Part shown: positions 37,401 to 50,000 of the stretch, one piece after another | How the letters are laid out: each line of letters opens with the position of its first letter | Position numbering within the stretch: position 1 is the first letter of the stretch | Assembly: GCA_015501055.1 (NCBI GenBank) | Contig: JADNYV010000028.1 | Span: 124,001-188,000, forward strand | Source: Mucidula mucida | Taxonomy: Eukaryota; Basidiomycota; Agaricomycetes; Agaricales; Physalacriaceae | Reading direction: 5' to 3' | Length of the DNA: 64,000 nucleotides | Made by a program: the position numbers and the translations under genes | Notes under the pieces: generated by a model | Seen by the model: the letters and a program-made list of their open reading frames with translations, nothing else | What the model was told of the DNA's origin: nothing | Database searches by the model: none

Positions 37401-37696
37401 ATTGGCTCCGCGGTCCGGCCACGGAGAGAAACCAGACAAAGTTTTTATTGACGACTGGTATACAGTACCGTGTCGCCTTTCTGTCCGTGCATATAGGCAA
37501 CATGGAATATACGATTGAAGGACTCAGATGGACTTGAAGGTGACAGGTGCTTCCTGCCTCGTGGTAGTTACGTTGCGGCAAAAGGTCCGTTCCGGCAAAC
37601 CAAGATAGCTCCGCGCAGCAACTATTACGCAGGCAGGGACGAAGCACGCGGCCGGACTGTTTAAATAAAGCAGGTGTTCGAGAGTATGCAACCCAA
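34421..37696. other. Sparse 3.3-kb region
   Basis: I find no convincing gene. Several overlapping open frames (for example 35494-36039 and 36319-36714 on the minus strand) show no family resemblance and no matching splice partners. The best candidate is listed separately at 36546-36968. No transposon termini, tRNA or long repeats were seen. The part just before 37697 should be the FYVE gene promoter. Confidence 0.35.
36546..36968 (-). CDS. Doubtful open frame, no recognised product
   Basis: From ATG 36968 the frame stays open to 36546. It contains a polar stretch (GNGESDEDIPTPAYSLRWGV) followed by an aromatic one (HGFIFPWYYIACGG). No domain is recognised and the 3' part looks non-coding. It may be one exon of an unresolved gene or chance. 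Confidence 0.2.
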   Translation of the reverse strand: MHSDVRAARHDPYPPAPAVHQIQYFGNGESDEDIPTPAYSLRWGVTERSAGQRADLRDNHGFIFPWYYIACGGPVPYDCDASRRTCIALPPCGDCVVRSPRSPLGGHGTIPLRQLVDARISKVLDQDSTWRHMARRLLTF

Positions 37697-38505
37697 ATGT
37701 CTTTCGGTGCACTTGAGGTCGCTACCTTTACGCCGTCTCCCATCTCCATGTCCAAGACGCGGGTCAACGAGCACTTGGCTGTGCTTATGCCCAAGAGTCT
37801 GTGGAAGGTGTGTATGCTGTTCATCATGTTCAAACTTGTCTAACTTTCCCTCCAGCCAGACTCGTCGTCTACTTATTGCGACAACTTTTTCTGTCGCGTG
37901 GGCTTCAGCATCTTTGAGCGTCGTCATCACTGCCGCAAGTGTGGCGGCATCTTCTGTGCCGCGTGCACTGCCCGCACTACGCAGTTGCTCGACACGTCCA
38001 CGCTCGACTTTGTTCATCCCCCCAGAAACGCTTCCATCCATGACTTCAACTCCCCCGTCTCAGAGTCACGTGTCTGCGACGACTGCTTCGACCAGTTACA
38101 TGGCTGTCCGAGCACGCCCCCGACTCCCGAGCTCGACTACTGTAGCCCGTCGCGCTCCCCGTCGCCGCCGCCGTCTCTGATGTCCAACTCGTCGCACTCG
38201 TCGTCGTCCACCACGCGTTCGTCCGTCCGGGTCCACCTCGACGCCGAGCCCTCCTACGGCGCCCTCGACGCGTATCCTCTCAAACGCTCTTCCGTTCTCT
38301 GCAAGGCCACTGGTGGCGGGCGCTGGGAGCCCAAACCACACATCGTCGCCATCGGCCGCATCGACGATCTCGTCCTGCGCAAGGAGGAGAAGGAGCGTCG
38401 ACGCAGAGCCAACCCCGTCATTTGCGACGGCGGTATCCAGTATCGTTTCCCCGCGAACCCGAGCCCGAGGATGCACCGAGAAACATCTGTCTCTCGACGT
38501 TCTAA
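37697..38505 (+). CDS. FYVE zinc-finger protein
   Basis: Exons 37697-37807 and 37856-38505 encode about 253 aa, assuming one missing base near 38450. The FYVE finger starts at CDNFFCRVGFSIFERRHHCR, with the PI3P-binding RRHHCRKCGG core, and continues CAACTARTTQL and VCDDCFDQLHG. A Ser/Pro-rich linker and a basic patch (RKEEKERRRRANP) follow. It should bind PI3P on endosomal or vacuolar membranes. With the lost base restored, the C-terminus becomes acidic (REPEPEDAP) and stops at 38503-38505. As written, the frame runs to 38800 with an unlikely hydrophobic tail. The first exon was chosen because its ATG leads in frame into the finger. Confidence 0.75.
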
Positions 38506-40850
38506 TCTGCTCCCAAAGAACACTCCTTTTGTCTTGCCTTGTTGTATCTCCCGTCTCTTGATTTCACTTCCCGCGCCGCCTCCACCAAACCTCATGCGCT
38601 CACTTATTATTATTATGCGCTCATTCCCTCCATGCTGTATATCCCATCGCACACTGTACCACCATCATCTTGCTATCGATACATACATAATCCCTCTTTT
38701 TATTACTTGTCTATTTTTTGTGTTTTTATCGTCATTTTGGGTCCTGGCCGTATGCTTAATCGTATTTACTGTCCGCTGTAATGCATTATACAGACTATAG
38801 AGTTTTGTTGCATCTCTTCCAGTGCTCGTTACTACGTGTTCTCCCTTGCCAACTCGAGTCCCGTAAGTTGAGATGCCAAGATATTGCTTTGCCGTGGCCC
38901 TGCACCCGCCAGGCAGAGTTTCTCCGCTTCGTCGTCCAGCAAATAACGATCCGAAGCACCACTCGCACACGATGATATGTGTGCATCGCAGTTCTCAATT
39001 CTCCTTCCTTTCCTCCGCTTCTCATGGATCTCTGTGGCATCTTCCAAGTCGCCCATTACAGTGTCAACTTTACTCAGTTCTTCTCCTCGACCCTCGTATA
39101 GAATCACACATTGCCATGTTTTCACATGGTCTGTCAATTCATACAGGACGGCCATCACCAGCACTGGCTAGCAAGTCTTGTACGGCCCTTCCGTGAGCCT
39201 CACGTTATCTTCGAGGAACTTGACACTAGTCCTCTGTTAGCCGAGTCCGAACCTCTAAGGCTCGTCGAGTTCACCGTCCTACTAGTCCTAATAACACTAG
39301 AGGCATAATCTTTTCTGATTGTATGTGTGCTTACTCTTCTCTGTATCCAAGATAGCCATCATAGTACACTATGAGCTACGTACGCCCATAACCCCTTCAG
39401 GACGCCTTAGACTTTCTGTTCTGCCTGTTCGCCCAGGCCATCGCGGAGGATTACATACGCTGTCAATTCTCGAATAGTGAACTCGATAGTTCTGTTACGG
39501 TATGTCTTTTTTCTTCTTTGCATTGTTGCATCACTCCATCTGTTCCCCATCACACAATACGTATGATTGGGACTTGGTACAACAGCGAGCGCCAACATCC
39601 ATCCTCCGACCGGAGAAAGGGGCACGTCCTGTCTTCCTTCCGATTGCAATGGTGCCCTCAGCGTTGACGACGCGGAACTTTCCTATGTAGCATAGTAATA
39701 CTCCTCTCTGACGGGCCAGGGCACCAACCAACTGTGGCACTAGTAACAACAGTCGACCGGCATTCCCCCAGCACCGCGGCTGAGGTGTACTCTAATGGAA
39801 GTATGAGTCTCTTGCTCGGTGATGATTTGCGCGTTTATAGCACGGCCTCATGGGGGAGTCCTAGCACATGCAAACAGTCTATTCTAAACCTCGGCGTCGG
39901 ACGATGACACTCTAAATCGTCATCAATATTCACTACGTGTGCGCAATCTCCTTGCAATGATCGGTTTGTCGCGCCACCCTCAGCCACCGACACCGAGTGC
40001 CCTGTTATCCCTTGGACGTCTCTGGCCCTTCACACTCATAGCAAATCACGTAGGGACGTTCAACAAAGTTCCTGTGTACGTGGCTCCGAAGATTCGCAGG
40101 AAGCCCGCCTCGGTCACTCCAACTCTAACCAATCTCGCCGACGGGGCGAATTGAACGGAGAGTGCCGAAAGGGTAACCCTTGTGGCGCTTTGCAAGGTTA
40201 TCCTTCGTTGTTGGTCCAGGATGATACTCAAATCTGAACAGAAGCCCGAGGAGGCGTATGGTATACGTGGCGCCACGAGTACGCGTTTTGACCCTCACAA
40301 AATTGAAAAAAACTTGAAACCGACCACTAATTACAGTAATTAGTTCTCCGAGACTTCTGTTCGAGGTCGTGGTCGCCGTCGGTCTGGGATACGTACTACA
40401 ACGTGGACTGTTTACAACCTTGCAATTTCCCATCGCAATGAAACAACATCAGGGAACTGCCGGAAAGGGTGAAGGACATTGTTCGCGCCACGCAGCTTCG
40501 TAAGAGCCAGCAGGACAAAAATCGTTGTTTCTACTGTAGATAGACCGGTCTATTGTCGTCAGTCTATGAACAACGTAAAGAGCTGAATTCTCGATATGAC
40601 CGGAAGTAGATACAGGAGTCGACGAGTCTTTCCTGAGATGAGATGTCAAGATGCTGGCTTGCTGCGCGTCGAATCGCTCCAGAGCCTCCCTTCCCCGCCA
40701 GAGATGTCATGCTTTCAAGTCGTTCAAAATCTGAATGCACTTCAATCCTAAAAGCAGTACAACATAGAGGAAAATCACAGAATTAGCAATACAGACAATA
40801 CATACGAAAGCAAGCGTAATAATACAAGAAGTTACAGCAACGTCCATCGC
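38506..40850. other. Gene-poor region between the FYVE and WD40 genes
   Basis: The flanking genes converge across 2.3 kb. I find no gene that I can support. On the minus strand, 39407-39482 reads TIEFTIRELTAYVILRDGLG in frame to a stop and could be a last exon, and 39540-39749 is another open stretch, but I could not assemble either into a gene. A Ser/Thr-poor open frame at 39111-39308 (+) also lacks support. Confidence 0.35.
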
Positions 40851-43800
40851 TCAATCATCGTCCGGGATCTTATAGAAATAAGGCTGCCTGTCGAAGATCG
40901 AAACGTTCCCATTCGAGCCTCCTCTGCGGAGCGCAACCGTCAGCCCAAGCGCAACAAAGAACGAATTCAAGACGCACACAATCAGAGGATGTTCCTTCTC
41001 CGTCCAATCACCAAGACTGAACCTTGCACATCAGAGTCAATCTCTCCTATTACCCCCATTATGCGGATCCTCAAGCGAGGACTGAGGGTCCCAGAGTCGC
41101 ACGCATCCTATCGCACTCGTCAGTCCAACGTAAATTTCACCAAAAACAACAAACAGCTTACCATCCTCCCCTCCCGTCACTAGCCCCAACTTGCCACCCT
41201 GTGTCAACTTCACCCACTCTGCCTGGACAATCCCATAAGGCTCGCGCACCCCCGATTCATTTGGCAACACCTTCGATTCACCGAGATGACTGAATCGGCT
41301 CAGCACTTTGGTGAGGAATCGTGTATCGTAGAGATGCAGACTATTGTCGCTTCTAGCAACGGCGAGTTGAATCTCGCCGGGACTAAACACCACCGAATTG
41401 ACCTGAGGATGCCCGATACCCGCATCGAACTCTTCCAGCATGATAGCACTTGCAGCCGTGGTGTGCTTGTTCTTGATGTCGTACAAGCGCAGGCACCTTT
41501 TCGTAATGGTGGGTGCAGTGACGAGCGCCAGCAGTTCTCCTACGATGATAGATTAGCGACGAACTATGAGACAATAGTATGGAAGCATTCACCATTAGGG
41601 CTAACAGCCATCTCATCACCAGCCTCTGTCGCGTCTTTGAAGACATAGGTCGGCCGTCTCAAGCGGTCACCGAGATCAAATGCCTTGTGGAAGCCTTTCC
41701 CATATATGGATTCCGTGCACTCAGTCGACGCAAATAGGTAGTTGGATGTATCCTTTCGACCCCAGTGTAGACATCCAATAACGTGGTTCTGAGATGCTGC
41801 CCGAGGCGCAAGTTGTAGAGTCTCCTCAGCGGGACTGTCGCCAAATGGGTCGTGGTAGAGGACGAGATATCTAGATGAACGAGATGAACGAAAGCCCGAC
41901 AGAGGTAACAAAGGCCGCTTACTTTCCGGCTACAGCGAGAATAGGCGGAAGACGCCGAGGACTGAATGCGATTTCATATGGGACGCCGTGGGGAAATTTC
42001 AAGGCATCGGGTGGACACTCATAACCTTCAAAGGCCTCTGCACGTTGGAGGGGCGTGAACCTGATGGTCTTGTCCGTCGACGAAGAAGCAATGATGCCAC
42101 TGTCGGTGATAATGTCAGATACAAAGGTGAGGATGATTATGTCGAACCACGAACCTTCTTGGATCGTAAGCAATACTGTTCACAGTATATAGCTTGATGA
42201 ACTCGTATTCGTTCCAACGATATTCGTTCGGTGCCACGACAAGATCAGGTGGTCTCTTGCCTGCTTCTAAAGCTTCGCGACGAGCCTCCTCCATTCGTGC
42301 CTGCTTCGCTTCGTCTTTCTTCCTCTGCTTTTTTTCTTGTGCATCTTCTTCTTTTGGACGGTCTATCACGTACTGAAATGTGTGCTCTGTAACATGGTTA
42401 GAATATGAAAGGCAATGAAGCAGATACATACCTTGCATACTCCTGCGCCTAAAGGCCTTCTTTAGAGCCTTATGCTCGTGGTATTCCTCATCAGGTCCAG
42501 GTTCTTCATCTTCAGTAAGTCGATGAATTTCCCATTGGTCAGGCCGAGCAAGATGGTTCTGTCCCGCTCTGAAGATGCTGAGAGAACCAGACTTCACGTA
42601 GAAATGTTCCTCTCCTGGTAACATTAAGGACACACCAGACAAGACAAGAAAGCGAACTTACGGTCCGTCTCGTCAGGTCCGCCTTTATAGACAGCACTGG
42701 CGGTAGCGAACGATCCTTGCATCTGACATATCCTGTTGACAGCTGTACATTTGATTAGGAAAATGGTTCCGACAATGGTGGATTAGGAGCTCACCTCCGG
42801 CAGTTCTGAAGGTTCGGCTAGGAGCTGGAGGCACAGAAGGAGGAAAACATCGGAAGCTTGACGCCATCCCACGCAAGGCCATGTCTCGATAATGCATTGT
42901 ATCTCGCCGAGCGCGAGTTCGTTTGCACTAGACAGTATTAGCGTGTCGCGTTTATGGATGATCGCGACACACACATTGTCTGGATAGGGAACACGATGGT
43001 CGGAGGGAATGTTTGTAATATCATACGCGCGATCCTCGTTGTGATGTACAGGTTTGAACGTGGCTTCGAGGCTAATGTCGCTGAAAGACGGTATTGGGTT
43101 GTCATTACGAGGAGAGCTTGGGGGAAGGGGTTTGAACTGGAAAGTGTAAGCGAACAAAATGGATGGACGGCTTGGGAACAGACTATAGATTCAGGCCAGC
43201 AATCGTAATAGCCTTCCTCGTCGTACTCTTCGTCGTCTCGCTCCTGTTGTTCCTGAATTCGCCGTCTCTCCGCCTCCGCCTCTGCTCTCAATGCATCCCT
43301 TTCCGCTTCCTCGTGTCTCGCGTCGCTGTCTGGATCGAGCATTATAACATCGCCATCGTCGTCACTGATTAAGTCTATGACCTCTAGAGGCGGCCTGGAA
43401 GATTGACCAGGTTTCGGAATGAGTACTTGTGAAGTGGAGGCACGAGAATTGGAGCTAGTCGATGCTTTACTTCGTTTGCGCTGCGCATTTTGTACCTCAG
43501 CTTTGCGCTGTGGGAAGTTGAGTGAACAAGATAGATGCAGCAAAGTGTTACTTGCCTTGTTAGGATTTCGAGGCTCTGAGAGTTTGAGTAATTCAGCGTT
43601 GATTCTTGTAGGTGGATGGTTGAACATACGGTCACTGTAAAGTTGTGAGTACGGCGATCTACGAATGTAAATGACTTGCCTTTTCTGCTTTTGTTTCTGC
43701 TTCTGTCTGAGTTGCCTTTTCGGTTGGGCCCAGGTTGCACTGTCAAGTATTTCCTTGACCTCTGCTGACAGCTCTGTCTTGATGTATACCACTGGCGACG

Positions 43801-43864
43801 GGTTCGTCTTGAGGTACTCGACTTCAGTTGTTGTTCCGAGATATTCTACTTCGTTGTCCACCAT
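40851..43864 (-). CDS. WD40-repeat protein with SUMO-interaction-like motifs
   Basis: Thirteen exons (43680-43864, 43556-43634, 43184-43507, 42873-43136, 42795-42817, 42662-42732, 42432-42614, 42155-42386, 41923-42099, 41593-41870, 41162-41539, 41083-41107, 40851-41022) join in phase to 796 aa. The N-terminal quarter is Gln/Lys-rich and holds EVIDLISDDD and DVIMLDPDSD, hydrophobic-acidic cores typical of SUMO-interaction motifs, followed by a coiled Glu/Arg run. WD-type blades follow (SGIIASSSTDKTIRF, NSVVFSPGEIQLAVARSDNS, CVRLWDPQ). The last exon holds a 20-residue hydrophobic run. I cannot name the orthologue. Two introns (43635-43679, 43508-43555) are GC-AG and multiples of three. The last intron is the least certain. 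Confidence 0.75.
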
Positions 43865-43919
43865 GGACCGTGATGATCGTAGTAGTAAAGGTTCGATCAC
43901 AACTTGAACTCTTACCGTC
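43865..43919. promoter_or_regulatory. 55-bp divergent promoter, WD40 gene / CWF19
   Basis: The start codons at 43864 (minus) and 43920 (plus) are 55 bp apart. A core promoter and both leaders must fit here, or transcription must start within coding sequence of the partner. Confidence 0.5.
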
Positions 43920-46626
43920 ATGGGTGACCATTCCAAGCGATCTACACACGACGACTCTGAACGAAAAAGCAAGAAACGCCACAAGCATGACGACAACGGA
44001 GCCAGCAAACACAGCAAAAAGCGGAAACGTGAAGACAAAGGCTCGCGCATCGTCGACGACGATCCCAACGACGAGGACATGTGGGTAGAGAAGAACATCG
44101 ACATGGACGGCGAACGGGTGAGCAGCGAATTTGTTATATCAATACCAACTCATCTATATGGTTAGCCTCTCGCAACAGATATTCCAACTGCAGAAAGTCT
44201 CAAGCTCAAATCATCGGCCCAAGCTGGACCTTCTACTACTCCTCTGCCCACCGCATCAGCGACGGAGCCAACGTTGAAGCGCGACGACTGGATGATGCTA
44301 CCGCCTATTACCGACGTGTCTGCTCAGTCGTCCTCGACGTCTCGTGTTCACGCGATGGACGATGAATCTCTAACAGAAGACTACGGGGAGCCCTCAGACG
44401 AACGTAGGAATCTCTCAGGCGGCGTCGACTTTTTCTCTAACATGGGTACGGAACGCAAGAAGAAGCCGATTCCCAATAGACCAGATCCGGACAAGGTAAG
44501 TTCATGTTCATAGCACGTGCACTTTATTTACAACATCAATCAGCCAGTCTACAGTTCCAGAGAGCTGAACACAGAGCTCAGGGACGGAAAGGCTCCATCC
44601 GCAGACGCGCCAGCGCCAGCACCGAAGGTTATTGTACCTGGTGGCCCAGGATCTCAATGGCGGATGACAAGGTTGAGGCGAGTATACGAGACTGCCGATG
44701 AGGAAGGCATTCCCGTTGAGCAAGTGGCCCTGGACCGATTCGGGTCTCTGGAGGCATTTGAAGCGGCCAAAGACGAGCGGCGCATCCTAGATGAACGGGA
44801 AGCTCAACGCGGTGGTGGCTCTGAAAAGCGCGGGAGACCACCACCGCGAGAGTCGTTTGGTGGAGGAGAAAAATCATTCATGTTCAATGACAGCATTTCA
44901 TCGAGTCGCAGTTCTTCGTTCCGCCGGCCAGGTGGTTTAGACACGGGTCCTTCAACACCTACGCCTGGGTTTCGCCCTCCGGTTAATCGACGTCTTGACC
45001 ATCTTCGTGATTCCTCCGGCGCAGGTTCTCCCCTACAGCAACCGCGAACGCCTATACCCACTGTTATGACGCCACCACCTGGCCGGGGCTCTTCTAGGGC
45101 ACTTTCTCCTTCGTCTTTGAACAAACTTCAAGCAAAAGTGTTACGAGCGAAGCTAATGGGCGATCAAGGTGCTGAAGAACTCGAGAAAGAGTACGAAGCC
45201 GCGGCCAAGGCATCCCTTGGCGGCGGTAATGTCGATGGCAATGTTCGTACAAGGGTGGAGGTTTTACCAACATTGGACGGTCATGGTCGGCTGTATGATG
45301 TCGGCCACGGGAAAGACGACAAACTAGTGCTTCCCGGGAACAGACAGAAGAAGGAAAAGGTCAGTTCAGATATCTCGTTGTTCCTTCAACCTAATCCGAC
45401 CTCAAGGTCGAAACGCGTGATCCCACAACTGGTGACCTGGTTAGAATCAACGCGGATGATGATTCGACGACGCTTGGAGAGATGCTTCGTCAGGAGAAAT
45501 TCGGCGCTGGCATGTCCGACCAGAAGAACTTGGATGCTCAATTTGCCAAGGCCATCATGGGCGACGGCAAGTTCCAGAATGATCTTGACTATATGGATGA
45601 GAATGTCGAGAAATTAAGTCGACAGAAGATGCGTTCAGACGCGATGAAGCGCCAGTTCGCGATCAATGGTACGCTTTCTTCATCCAAATGTACATCCACG
45701 GAACCTTATGGATCGCGCGCGCAGACTATAAGAAGACGCAACAAGTTCTGTCGTCATGTCATTTCTGTTTTGGGGAAGATGATTCACCACCCAAGGCGCC
45801 AGTCGTGGCAATGGGAACAAGAGCCTACCTCTCATGTACTACGAACGACGAATTGGTCAAAGGTCAATGCCTTATTGTGCCCATACAGCATCATTTAACG
45901 ATGTTGGATGGTGATGACGATATGTGGGATGAAGTTCGAGTACGTCGTAAATTCCTTTGTTGGCTCAATCAATAACAAGTTATCAGAATTTCATGAAATG
46001 TGTTATGCGAATGTTTGCAGAGGAAGATCAGGGCGTAATCTTCTACGAGACGGTTATTTCGTTGAAGCAGCAGAAACATACATGTATTGAATGCGTACCC
46101 CTTCCTTGGAATATTTTCGATATAATTCCTGGGTATTTCAAGGTTTGCCGTCTCCTACTTGCTTTCTATCGATGTCGGATTGAGTCATATTCAGGAATCT
46201 ATATTAACTTCTGAGGGCGAATGGTCACAGCACAAGAAGCTCATAGACTTTTCAAAACGCCCTTTCCGACGTGCAATGGTTCCCAACCTGCCATACTTCA
46301 TGGTTCAGTTTGATTACAAGGGAGAGAAGGGTTATGGGCACGTCATCGAGGGTGTTGGAGAGGGACCTCAAGAGGAAGAAGGCATCGATGATGGTGACCA
46401 AGGAAAGGGAGAGTTCCCATGGTACGTTCACCCTTCCTTCTCTCATTTGGAGATTGACGTAGTCAGGTATTTCGCTGGGGAAATTATCGGGAACGTCTTG
46501 GAGTTGGAGCCCCGACAATGGAGAAGACCTCGTCGGATTGATTTCAGGATGAACACTGAGAGAGTAGCCAAGTTCCAGAAGAAATATTCGAAGTTCGATT
46601 GGACTGGTATGCTTGGGTCCGGGTGA
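43920..46626 (+). CDS. CWF19-like splicing / lariat-debranching factor
   Basis: Eight exons (43920-44117, 44166-44495, 44544-45359, 45407-45668, 45725-45939, 45987-46142, 46195-46421, 46467-46626) encode 787 aa with no frame break. The N-terminus is Lys/Asp-rich (SKKRHKHDDNGASKHSKKRK). The two Cwf19-like domains are at the C-terminus: CwfJ_C_1 with SSCHFCFGED, GTRAYLSC and LIVPIQHHLTML, where the HxHxx histidines resemble the HIT fold, and CwfJ_C_2 with FPWYFAGEIIGNVLELEP. Cwf19 proteins associate with late spliceosomes, and the Drn1 branch aids Dbr1 in lariat turnover. The full-length form with the long N-terminus is closer to Cwf19/CWF19L2. Confidence 0.93.
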
Positions 46627-47067
46627 AGTAATATTATTGAGCCGCTGTCTTTCTACATTTCGTCTGGCATAACGCATTTTTACCCATGGACTGGCTTCGG
46701 GAGACAATACTCAGTCGAGGCCGATATGTCCGACCACTTCGCGCTTCTCGTCTGTCCCCAACAAGGTGGCATACATTGTCTCCGCATTCTTCGTAGGTTT
46801 TCCACTTTCAGGCTCATCGTTTGACAGGTCTTAAGGTCGTCTTCACATGACCCAAATTCGCTGTACCCGCTCTGCGGGCCGGCTGCACAACCATCCAACA
46901 GCACGAACTATTTCCAAGAGTATGTTGGCCGCCGCAAGAAGACTGATTACAAGGCGTACACCACGCTCGGATTTTTTACGAGCTTGCTCAGGTGTTCGTC
47001 GTAGGCTGAATACACCATGGTCATGCGTACTTCACGAAGCCTCATAAAGGCGACGAGGTCTAGTCCG
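46627..47067. other. Intergenic region containing a possible small minus-strand gene
   Basis: The 441 bp hold the CWF19 3' end, the small candidate gene listed at 46711-46895, and the GH51 promoter. An open stretch on the plus strand near 46915-46990 (YVGRRKKTDYKAYTTLGFF) could also be coding but has no start I can support. Confidence 0.3.
46711..46895 (-). CDS. Possible small protein of unknown function
   Basis: The 3' part reads well as coding (KPTKNAETMYATLLGTDEKR, then VVGHIGLD and TGA at 46711-46713). An acceptor just upstream (ttaag) and a donor about 41 nt before it give an in-frame start MVVQPARRADLSNDEPE, about 49 aa in all. It may instead be the last exon of a longer gene. No family is recognised. 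Confidence 0.35.
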
Positions 47068-50000
47068 ATGTTTCTCCTCGACACCATGAGCTGGACGATC
47101 TATTTTCAAGTTCTCGCCATCGTGGCGAGTACTCCTGTGCTATCCGCATTAGTTGCGCCCAATGCGTTGGACCTGAAGCTTACTGCGACCTTGAGCCATG
47201 AGATACCTTCGACGCTGTACGGATACATGTGGGAGGCAAGTCGATGTATGCCTTGATGGGCTTTTTTGTGCTCACGGTCCAAACTTAGGATATCAACCAT
47301 AGGTGCGTCGGGGCATTTGATGTGTGCACGTTCTTTGACGTGTGTATGTAGTGGCGATGGCGGCCTCTATGGTGAATCGTTCATTTCTACTGCGTCCGTG
47401 TTCCCCAGTTGATAAATCATTCTCAGGCGAGCTTCTGCAGAATCGGGCTTTCCAAGCAGTCATTCCCGGTACCCAAAACGCGTCAGACCGTTATTTCTTC
47501 TCGGTGGTAGTAAACTGAACATTTTGTCGCTGTAGATTGAACGCTTGGCAGCCCTATAGTGGAGCCCGACTTGCAGTCACAGCGAAGACAGACGGAGTCT
47601 CCTCCTCTTTGCCCAACAGTCTCGAAGTCAAGATCCCGAAAGTCGTTACTGGTCCTATAGGTTTCGTAAACACTGGATATTGGGGTATGCCTTCAATTCT
47701 GCAGAGAAACGAAAAGTTCAAGTACTTTAATGTCGTGTCAGGGATCAAGATTCAAGAAGGATGGACATACAAAGGCTCTCTCTACGCCAAGTCAGACACC
47801 TTCACAGGAGTCATCACCGTCTCTCTCAAATCGGTAGCTGGTGCGACATACGCGTCCGCCACCCTTGAGGGTGTCTCCTCGGAATGGAATAAATTCACTT
47901 TCGAGTTCGAACCAAGCAAGTCAGCGGCTAATGACAACAACGTCTTCACCGTCACGGTTGATGGTGCGGAGGCGGCTGGTGCCACGATTTATTTCGCAAT
48001 GTTTTCTTTGTTCCCTCCGACTTTCCGGGGAAGGGAGAATGGTATGAGGCTTGATCTCGCCGAAGCGATGGCTGCTACGCGGCCCTCTATTTGGAGGTTT
48101 CCGGGTGGGAATAATCTGGAGGTGGGTCGGGGTTGTCTCGTTCGTTCAAGTCGTGACGCCCAGCCTGACAGGGAGCTAGCATTGATACTCGATGGAAATG
48201 GAATGAGACAATTGGGCGGTGCGGATTTTTGGCACTTACTCAACTGGGAGATTACATCTTTGCATAGACTCGAAGACCGACCTGGAAGAACGGCTGACTG
48301 GTGTAAGTTTCCGATCTCCTCAGCCGGAAGAATCAGTCTGACTTTGCCCGTAAAGCGTATTCGAACACGGATGGACTTGTATATTCTCTCTCTGATGTGA
48401 ATCTGCCTTTGTACTTACAAAAAATAAGGGACTGCTCGAGTATTTGAACTGGGCAGAGGATCTTGAGGCCGTGAGCCCCATTTTATTGATTGCATGATCG
48501 CATATGGTCACTTACGGTCTACTCATAGGAGCCCATTCTTGGTTAGAACTCTTGATAACTCAAGTCTTGCATACATAGCTAAAAAAAAACACAGGAATAT
48601 GGGACGGGATTGCCATCGCGAATTATTCCAACTTCGATACGTGGCCGATCGTCCCCGAAGAAGATCTACAGCCTTATATCGACGACGCTCTCAATGAGAT
48701 TGAGTTCATCGTTGGAGATCCTGAGACTTCTTACTGGGGCCAGTTACGTGCCAGTCTGGGGCGAACGGACCCTTACTATTTGAGATACATCGAAATGTGA
48801 GTGTTGTATACGCAAACTGGATACTCCGGCGGCGCTGATGTGGACATTAGAGGAAATGAAGATCAGGTTAGCTTGTGCTGCGTGTGGCTGCAACTATCAC
48901 TGACATTACCTTGCTCATAGTTCCAGCCGGAGTCGTGAGTTTTTCATGTCTCGTTAACTTCTGCTTGTCAAGAGTTTACCGTGCAGTTATGCGGGCTATC
49001 GTTGGAGTGCTTTCGTAAACGCGATCGAGGAAAGATATCCTGGGCAATTCGAATTCATCGCCACAAGCTATCCTTCTACTGAGCTCAACCCTCCTTATCT
49101 GAAAAGTATGTCCTCTGAAGCTCGGCACAGAATGTTATTTGACCAGACCGTGGCAGTCGATTACCATATGTATGCTGATCCTACTTGGTTTACCACGCAT
49201 GCATTCATGTTCGATGACTACCCACGAAACGGAACGAAATACTTCGTTGGAGAATACGCAGGTAAGTTCGGCCAGCTACTTTATGACCGTGTATTTATGA
49301 CTTGGCAGTCACTTCGACCAACCCCGACGAGTTCCTTGGCAGTATTGCAGACGGTCGCCTTGCTTATCCCACCATTCAAGGTGCGGCTGCCGAGGCCGCT
49401 TTCATGACTGGCATGGAGAGGAATGCTGATGTTGTATTTGCAAGTGCCTGTAAGTCCCAGCCGTATAGCAAGGCTACGATTCTCTCTGACAATATACCTT
49501 ATCAGATGCTCCGAGGTAGTTTCACGCCTCTTCTACTGCGATATCATCTCATAGGGCGCGGGGTCAAGTCTGCAGCACATCAAGGGTTATCAGTGGACGC
49601 CGGATATCTTGACCTTTGACGCAAGTCGGATCGTTAAATCAACGTCATATTATGTTCAGCAAGTGAGACATTTTCTTCACTTTCCAATAATCGTACTAAA
49701 CTAACTGTCTTGGCCAGATGTTCAGTACTAACCGAGGCACCCATGTGTTGGAAACAGTCCCGTCGTCGACGAACGCAACGGCGCCTCTGTTCTGGGTCGC
49801 CAGTTATAACAATGAGACTGAAGTGGTCTACCTGAAGGTAACGCGTTTCGTGTCAAAACTCATGGCCCACCGGTGTATAACTGCTTCTTAGGTTGCGAAC
49901 ACTGGCACTACCGGCCTAGTCGCGTACATCACGTATGATTTCACCACGACTGGCCTCGGGACTGCTACGACTTTGAGTACGCCATCGTTGAGCCCAATTT

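Noticed and set aside
37288..37833. 181-codon minus-strand frame overlapping the FYVE gene start
   Set aside because: Antisense to a well-supported exon and promoter, with no recognisable features.
38506..38800. Hydrophobic C-terminal extension of the FYVE protein as literally read
   Set aside because: The acidic tail obtained by restoring one base is more natural and stops at 38505; the extension looks like translated 3' UTR.
42938..43136. Long in-frame reading of the WD40 gene through 43136-43183 into an unrelated tail
   Set aside because: A phase-0 intron (gtctgt to ttccag) joins to a better-matching exon; the tail is a read-through shadow.
49500..49570. Apparent frameshift in GH51
   Set aside because: Moving the acceptor to just before 49569 gives the expected YAPSLQHIKGYQW without any shift.
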